NCBI RefSeq assembly: GCF_003351405.1
Contig: NZ_CP031240.1
Location: 1,612,001 to 1,676,000, forward strand
Reading direction: 5' to 3'
Length of the DNA: 64,000 bases
DNA from: Haemophilus haemolyticus
Lineage (GTDB): Bacteria; Pseudomonadota; Gammaproteobacteria; Enterobacterales; Pasteurellaceae
Position 1 is the stretch's first letter. Each line of letters starts with the position of its first letter. A program made the position numbers and the translations under genes. A model generated the notes under the pieces. That model did no database searches, had not been told where the DNA came from, and saw only the letters and a program-made list of their open reading frames with translations. This document shows, piece by piece, positions 60,139 to 64,000 of the stretch.

Positions 60139-62200
60139 ATGATTATGTCTAAATTCAAACTTAACCCACCATCAGTTTCCCCTTATACCGAAAAATTAAT
60201 GTTGCAACTTTTATTAGAATATCAAGGATTCGCAGAGGTTTTTAATGAAAATGTTTGGCACTATGACAATATTGCAGCGGCTTTAGGTTTACCGAGTGAA
60301 ATGGAGCGTTGCGATGATTTTCGTTCGAAAGTAAAAAAATTATTACAAGCACGAAATAAAACGTTGCCAAAATTGACCGCTCTTTATACAAACGAGAATC
60401 CAATTATTGAACAAAATATTGATACGCTGACCCAATTATTATCATTGAATACTACTGAGCAGACGCTTTTCCGTTTATCGGTTCAGCTACGCTTAGATGA
60501 GCCGTTGAAAAAATTGAGCGAGGCATTACCAAAATCTAATTTGGTAGGGGTAAGTGAGTTATTATCAAATTTATTTGGTTTGCCAAAATCAGACATTATT
60601 TCTGCCTTAAAAGATAAGGGAAAACTATTAGGTTATGGCTTGCTTGAACGAAACTATAATCCAGATAGGTTCCATGACTATTTGGATTGGGGAAAAATGT
60701 TAGATTTTGATGAATTCATCTCAGAACCATTAAATGAACAGGTGTTATTAAAAGTTTGTACAAAACTAGCTATTGAGCCTAGTTTGAGTTTAGACGATTT
60801 TGCTCATTTAAACGAGATGAAAACAATGATGTTGGATTATCTTCAGTCCTCATTTGCTACTCATAGAAAGGGGGCGAATATTTTAATTTATGGTGCGCCA
60901 GGTACAGGCAAAACGGAGTTGGCCACTTTGTTGGGGAAAGTGTTGAGCGTTTCGGTAAATAATATTACCTACATGGATGAAGATGGGGATGTGATTAGCG
61001 CTGAAGATCGTTTGAATAAATGCCGTTTTGCGCAAAAGGTATTAGAAGGGCAATCTTCGTTATTGATTTTTGATGAAATAGAAGATGTTTTTCGTGCTGG
61101 TTTCTTTGAGTGTTCAATAGCGCAGAAAAATAAAGCTTGGATGAATCAGTTATTGGAAAATAATAACGTGCCGATGATTTGGTTATCGAATTCGGTTTCT
61201 GGCATAGATCCTGCTTTTTTACGTCGCTTTGATCTTATTTTAGAAATGCCACCAGATTTGCCATTGAAAAATAAGTCAGCACTGATTACGCAACTGACTG
61301 AGGGAAAATTAAGCCCGGCCTATGTGCAGCATTTTGCTAAAGTGCGGTCATTAACGCCTGCGATTTTAAGTCGCACAATTCGGGTGGCAAAGGAACTCAA
61401 TACATCAAATTTTGCGGAGACGTTGCTCATGATGTTTAATCAAACATTAAAATCGCAAAATAAACCGAAAATAGAACTACTTGTTTTAAGCAAAGCCGAC
61501 TATAACTTGGATTATGTAGCTTGTAATGACAATATTCATCGTATTAGTGAAGGGTTAAAACGGTCGAAAAAAGGGCGAATTTGTTGCTATGGTCCGCCAA
61601 GGAACTGGAAAAACTGCTTGGGCAGCATGGCTTGCAGAACAGTTGGAGATGCCGTTGTTGCTAAGACAAGGCTCAGATTTACTTAATCCTTATGTGGGCG
61701 GAACAGAACAAAATATTTCTCAAGCCTTTGAACAAGCGAAAGCTGATAATGCGTTATTGGTGTTAGATGAAGTGGATACGTTCTTATTTTCTCGAGAGGG
61801 TGCAAATCGAAGCTGGGAACGTTCACAAGTGAATGAAATGTTGACACAAATTGAACGCTTTGAGGGCTTGATGGTAGTATCGACAAATTTAATTGAGGTA
61901 CTCGATCCAGCTGCCTTACGTCGTTTTGATTTAAAATTGAAGTTTGATTATTTAACTCTTAAACAACGTTTAGATTTTGCTAAACAACAAGCGGAAATTT
62001 TAGGGTTGCCATTGTTATCGAAAGAGGATTTAAGTCAGATTGAATCGCTTAATCTGCTGACGCCTGGAGATTTTGCTGCGGTGGCTCGTCGTCACCAATT
62101 TTCTCCTTTTCAAAAGGTGCAGGATTGGTTGAGTGCATTACAAGGTGAATGTGAAGTGAAACCAGCGTTTTCTGCAACGACAAGGCGGATAGGGTTCTAA
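60139..62200 (+). pseudogene. Double-AAA ATPase interrupted by a one-base frameshift
   Basis: About 687 residues if intact. The first 240 are unrecognised. AAA domain 1 has Walker A GAPGTGKTE at about residue 252 and Walker B LLIFDEIEDVF. The second Walker A should read GPPGTGKT, but at 61591-61612 one extra A (CCAAGGAACTGG instead of CCAGGAACTGG) throws the frame out in the middle of the motif. The upstream frame ends at 61686; the downstream frame continues with TAWAAWLAEQL, Walker B LLVLDEVDTF and DPAALRRFD to 62200. It may be a true mutation, a phase-off state or a sequencing error. SD: TGGAG before the ATG. Confidence 0.85.
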
Positions 62201-62202
62201 TT

Positions 62203-62246
62203 AAAGTGCGGTCAAAATTTTTATGGTTTTTTGACCGCATTTTTTA
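62203..62246 (+). terminator. Uptake-signal terminator after the AAA gene
   Basis: AAAGTGCGGTCAAAA and TTTTGACCGCATTTT pair with one mismatch, followed by T-rich DNA. This marks the right edge of the island. Confidence 0.75.
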
Positions 62247-62304
62247 TTGTTTCTTCAACTGCCAGAAAATAAAAACCATTGAATTTATCTTCAATTATTA
62301 TTTC

Positions 62305-62320
62305 TGTGATCCACCTCACA
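62305..62320. promoter_or_regulatory. CRP binding site upstream of the symporter gene
   Basis: TGTGATCCACCTCACA matches TGTGA-N6-TCACA perfectly. A TATTAT at 62362-62367 would give a start near 62374, putting the CRP site at about -61, the class I position. Confidence 0.8.
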
Positions 62321-62404
62321 ATCTTAATATGACAATTATCATAACCCTTTAGAGAGCATTATATTATCTTTACGCTATGTTGATCGATATAGGGAGGACA
62401 ACAT

Positions 62405-64000
62405 ATGCTCATGACGATACTCAGCTTCCTCATTGTAACTGGTGTGGTTGCTTATATTTCTTGGTTAAAAACAAAAGGGGATGATTTAAGTACATCCAAA
62501 GGGTATTTCTTAGCTGGCCGTGGGTTAGGTGGGTTAGTGATAGGGTGCTCAATGGTATTAACTTCACTCTCAACAGAACAACTGATTGGCGTAAATGCGG
62601 TCTCTTATAAAGGAAACTTTTCAATTATCGCATGGACCGTTCCAACGGTTATTCCACTTTGTTTCTTGGCGCTTTATATGTTGCCGAAATATTTGCGTAA
62701 CGGTTACACAACAGTGCCAGAATTTTTTGAAAGCCGTTTTGACCGTCAAACACGCTTGATTATGTCAACATTATTCTTAGTGTTTTATCTTTTCATCGTA
62801 ATTCCAACCGCACTTTACACTGGTGCAATCGCCTTCAATAAAATCTTCAACTTAGAAACCGCATTTGGTTTAAGCTATGGGGCAGCTATAACTTACACGG
62901 TCATTGCCATTGGTGTTGTAGGCGCTATTTATGCGATTTTTGGTGGTTTGAAAGCGGTGGCGGTATCAGACACGATTAATGCGGTGATTTTAGTCATTGG
63001 CGCATTGCTTGTCCCATTCTTTGCTTTGATGTATTTAGGCGATGGCAGTTTCTCTGAAGGTTTACATACAATCACAACAACGCACATTGAAAAATGGAAT
63101 GCGATTGGTAGCGAAACCGATGCCACACCTTGGCCAACGATTTTCACCGGTATTATGGTTGTTCACTTTTTCTATTGGACAACGAACCAAGCTATTGTAC
63201 AACGTTGCTTAGGTGCGAAAGATTTACAATCAGGTCAAAAAGGTATTTTGATCGCAGCATTATTCTTATTAACTTTACCGATCATTTTAAACCTTCCTGG
63301 TTTATTGAGTTTCCATATTTTAGGTGAAGGCGTAAATCCAATTGATGCCTCTTATCCATTATTAGTAAACAAAGTATTACCAACTTGGTTACAAGGTTTC
63401 TTTATTGCCGCATTATTTGGCGCAATTTTAAGTACCTTTAACTCATTCTTAAATTCAGCAGCAACCATTTACTGTAAAGACTTATTACCTTCTATCAGCA
63501 AAAAAGTGCGGTCAGAAGAAGAATTAATTTCTTATGCGAAAAAAGTTTCTACCATTATGGCCATTGTCACTATGATTTTCGCTCCGTTACTCATGTTTGG
63601 TACAGATGGTATCTTCTTAATCACTAAACGTTTTGCAGGATTTGTGAATATTCCAATCGTTGCTTTATTTGCCGTAGGTATGTTTAACAAAACTGTATCT
63701 GGCAAAGCAGCACGTATCGCTTTACTTGCTCACGTTATCTTGTACTTCTGCATCGTTTGGGTGTTTAATGTCAAAATCAACTTTGTGTATGTTATGGGCG
63801 GATTATTTGTATTTGATGTCGTATTAATGCTCATCTTAGGACAATTCTTACGCCGTGAACCTTACATTGAAAACAAAGAAAACTTAGGTAACGTAGATTT
63901 AACTAACTGGAAATACTTAAAAGTAACCAGCGTATCTTTAATCTTGGGTTTACTTGCGCTTTACACTTTCCTTTCACCACTTGGTATGGCATCAGAATCT
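62405..64000 (+). CDS. Sodium/solute symporter (SSS family, YidK-like), 3' end outside window
   Basis: About 532 residues are visible before the window ends, with no stop. Many hydrophobic segments and SSS-family motifs are present: [20 protein letters not shown], then [53 protein letters not shown] and [20 protein letters not shown]. The pattern follows E. coli YidK and related sugar symporters, but the substrate is not determinable. AGGGAGGA precedes ATG 62405. The perfect CRP site upstream suggests carbon-source control, consistent with a sugar or similar carbon substrate. Confidence 0.88.
   Translation, partial: MLMTILSFLIVTGVVAYISWLKTKGDDLSTSKGYFLAGRGLGGLVIGCSMVLTSLSTEQLIGVNAVSYKGNFSIIAWTVPTVIPLCFLALYMLPKYLRNGYTTVPEFFESRFDRQTRLIMSTLFLVFYLFIVIPTALYTGAIAFNKIFNLETAFGLSYGAAITYTVIAIGVVGAIYAIFGGLKAVAVSDTINAVILVIGALLVPFFALMYLGDGSFSEGLHTITTTHIEKWNAIGSETDATPWPTIFTGIMVVHFFYWTTNQAIVQRCLGAKDLQSGQKGILIAALFLLTLPIILNLPGLLSFHILGEGVNPIDASYPLLVNKVLPTWLQGFFIAALFGAILSTFNSFLNSAATIYCKDLLPSISKKVRSEEELISYAKKVSTIMAIVTMIFAPLLMFGTDGIFLITKRFAGFVNIPIVALFAVGMFNKTVSGKAARIALLAHVILYFCIVWVFNVKINFVYVMGGLFVFDVVLMLILGQFLRREPYIENKENLGNVDLTNWKYLKVTSVSLILGLLALYTFLSPLGMASES

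Noticed and set aside
61565..61575. AAAAAAG as a programmed frameshift site for the AAA gene
   Set aside because: A -1 slip there enters a frame that does not encode GPPGTGKT; the needed shift is +1 and must occur at CCA-A within the Walker A motif.

Overview
The window is a chromosomal segment of a Haemophilus influenzae-group bacterium (Pasteurellaceae). The 9-base Haemophilus uptake signal AAGTGCGGT recurs throughout, often as inverted pairs that form terminators. Base composition is AT-rich, housekeeping proteins are very close to the H. influenzae forms, and a type I hsdM gene carries the GACGA pentanucleotide repeat known from this species.

Layout. 1-9.8 kb: end of bioD, metF, rplM-rpsI, sspA-sspB, the isoprenoid operon xseB-ispA-dxs, then divergent thiI followed by yqcC-truC-yoaH. 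9.9-14.9 kb: cspD, matP, a Lon-like protease, fabA, a DUF1439 protein, a kinase-fold protein and a 44-residue lipoprotein. 14.9-19.8 kb: initiator tRNA, rimP, nusA, infB. 19.8-26.8 kb: a type I restriction-modification locus (hsdM, hsdS, an extra DUF3223-like gene, hsdR) inserted between infB and rbfA. It carries Neisseria-type uptake sequences and a repeat tract that puts the SD-supported hsdM start out of frame. 26.9-29.4 kb: rbfA-truB-tyrA. 29.4-30.6 kb: a YaaW-family gene and a divergent XRE regulator. 30.6-35.6 kb: queF, a DUF2310 protein, csdE-csdA, a nuclease lipoprotein, and an LrgA/LrgB-like pair. 35.7-50.9 kb: a dGTPase-like gene, uup, carbonic anhydrase, asnS, ribH-nusB, thiL-pgpA-LysE family, dapB, a ferredoxin, a lipoprotein, pheS-pheT-ihfA and nlpC.

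50.9-62.2 kb is an accessory island: a WYL-domain regulator, a HAD nucleotidase-like protein with a sirtuin, a RhuM-Fic protein, a stand-alone FtsK-gamma-like domain with a second sirtuin and a PP2C phosphatase, two DUF262 proteins, and a double-AAA ATPase broken by a one-base frameshift. Three near-identical 15-bp palindromes (CGACA-N5-TGTCG) lie upstream of three transcription units in the island. Each sits exactly 10 bases before a -10-like hexamer. The simplest reading is that the WYL protein controls the island as one regulon through these sites. This is the strongest candidate for an undescribed system here. The window ends inside a sodium/solute symporter gene preceded by a perfect CRP site.

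Start sites were chosen by ribosome binding site and family length where the longest open frame was implausible. All functional calls rest on recognisable motifs; no database search was run.
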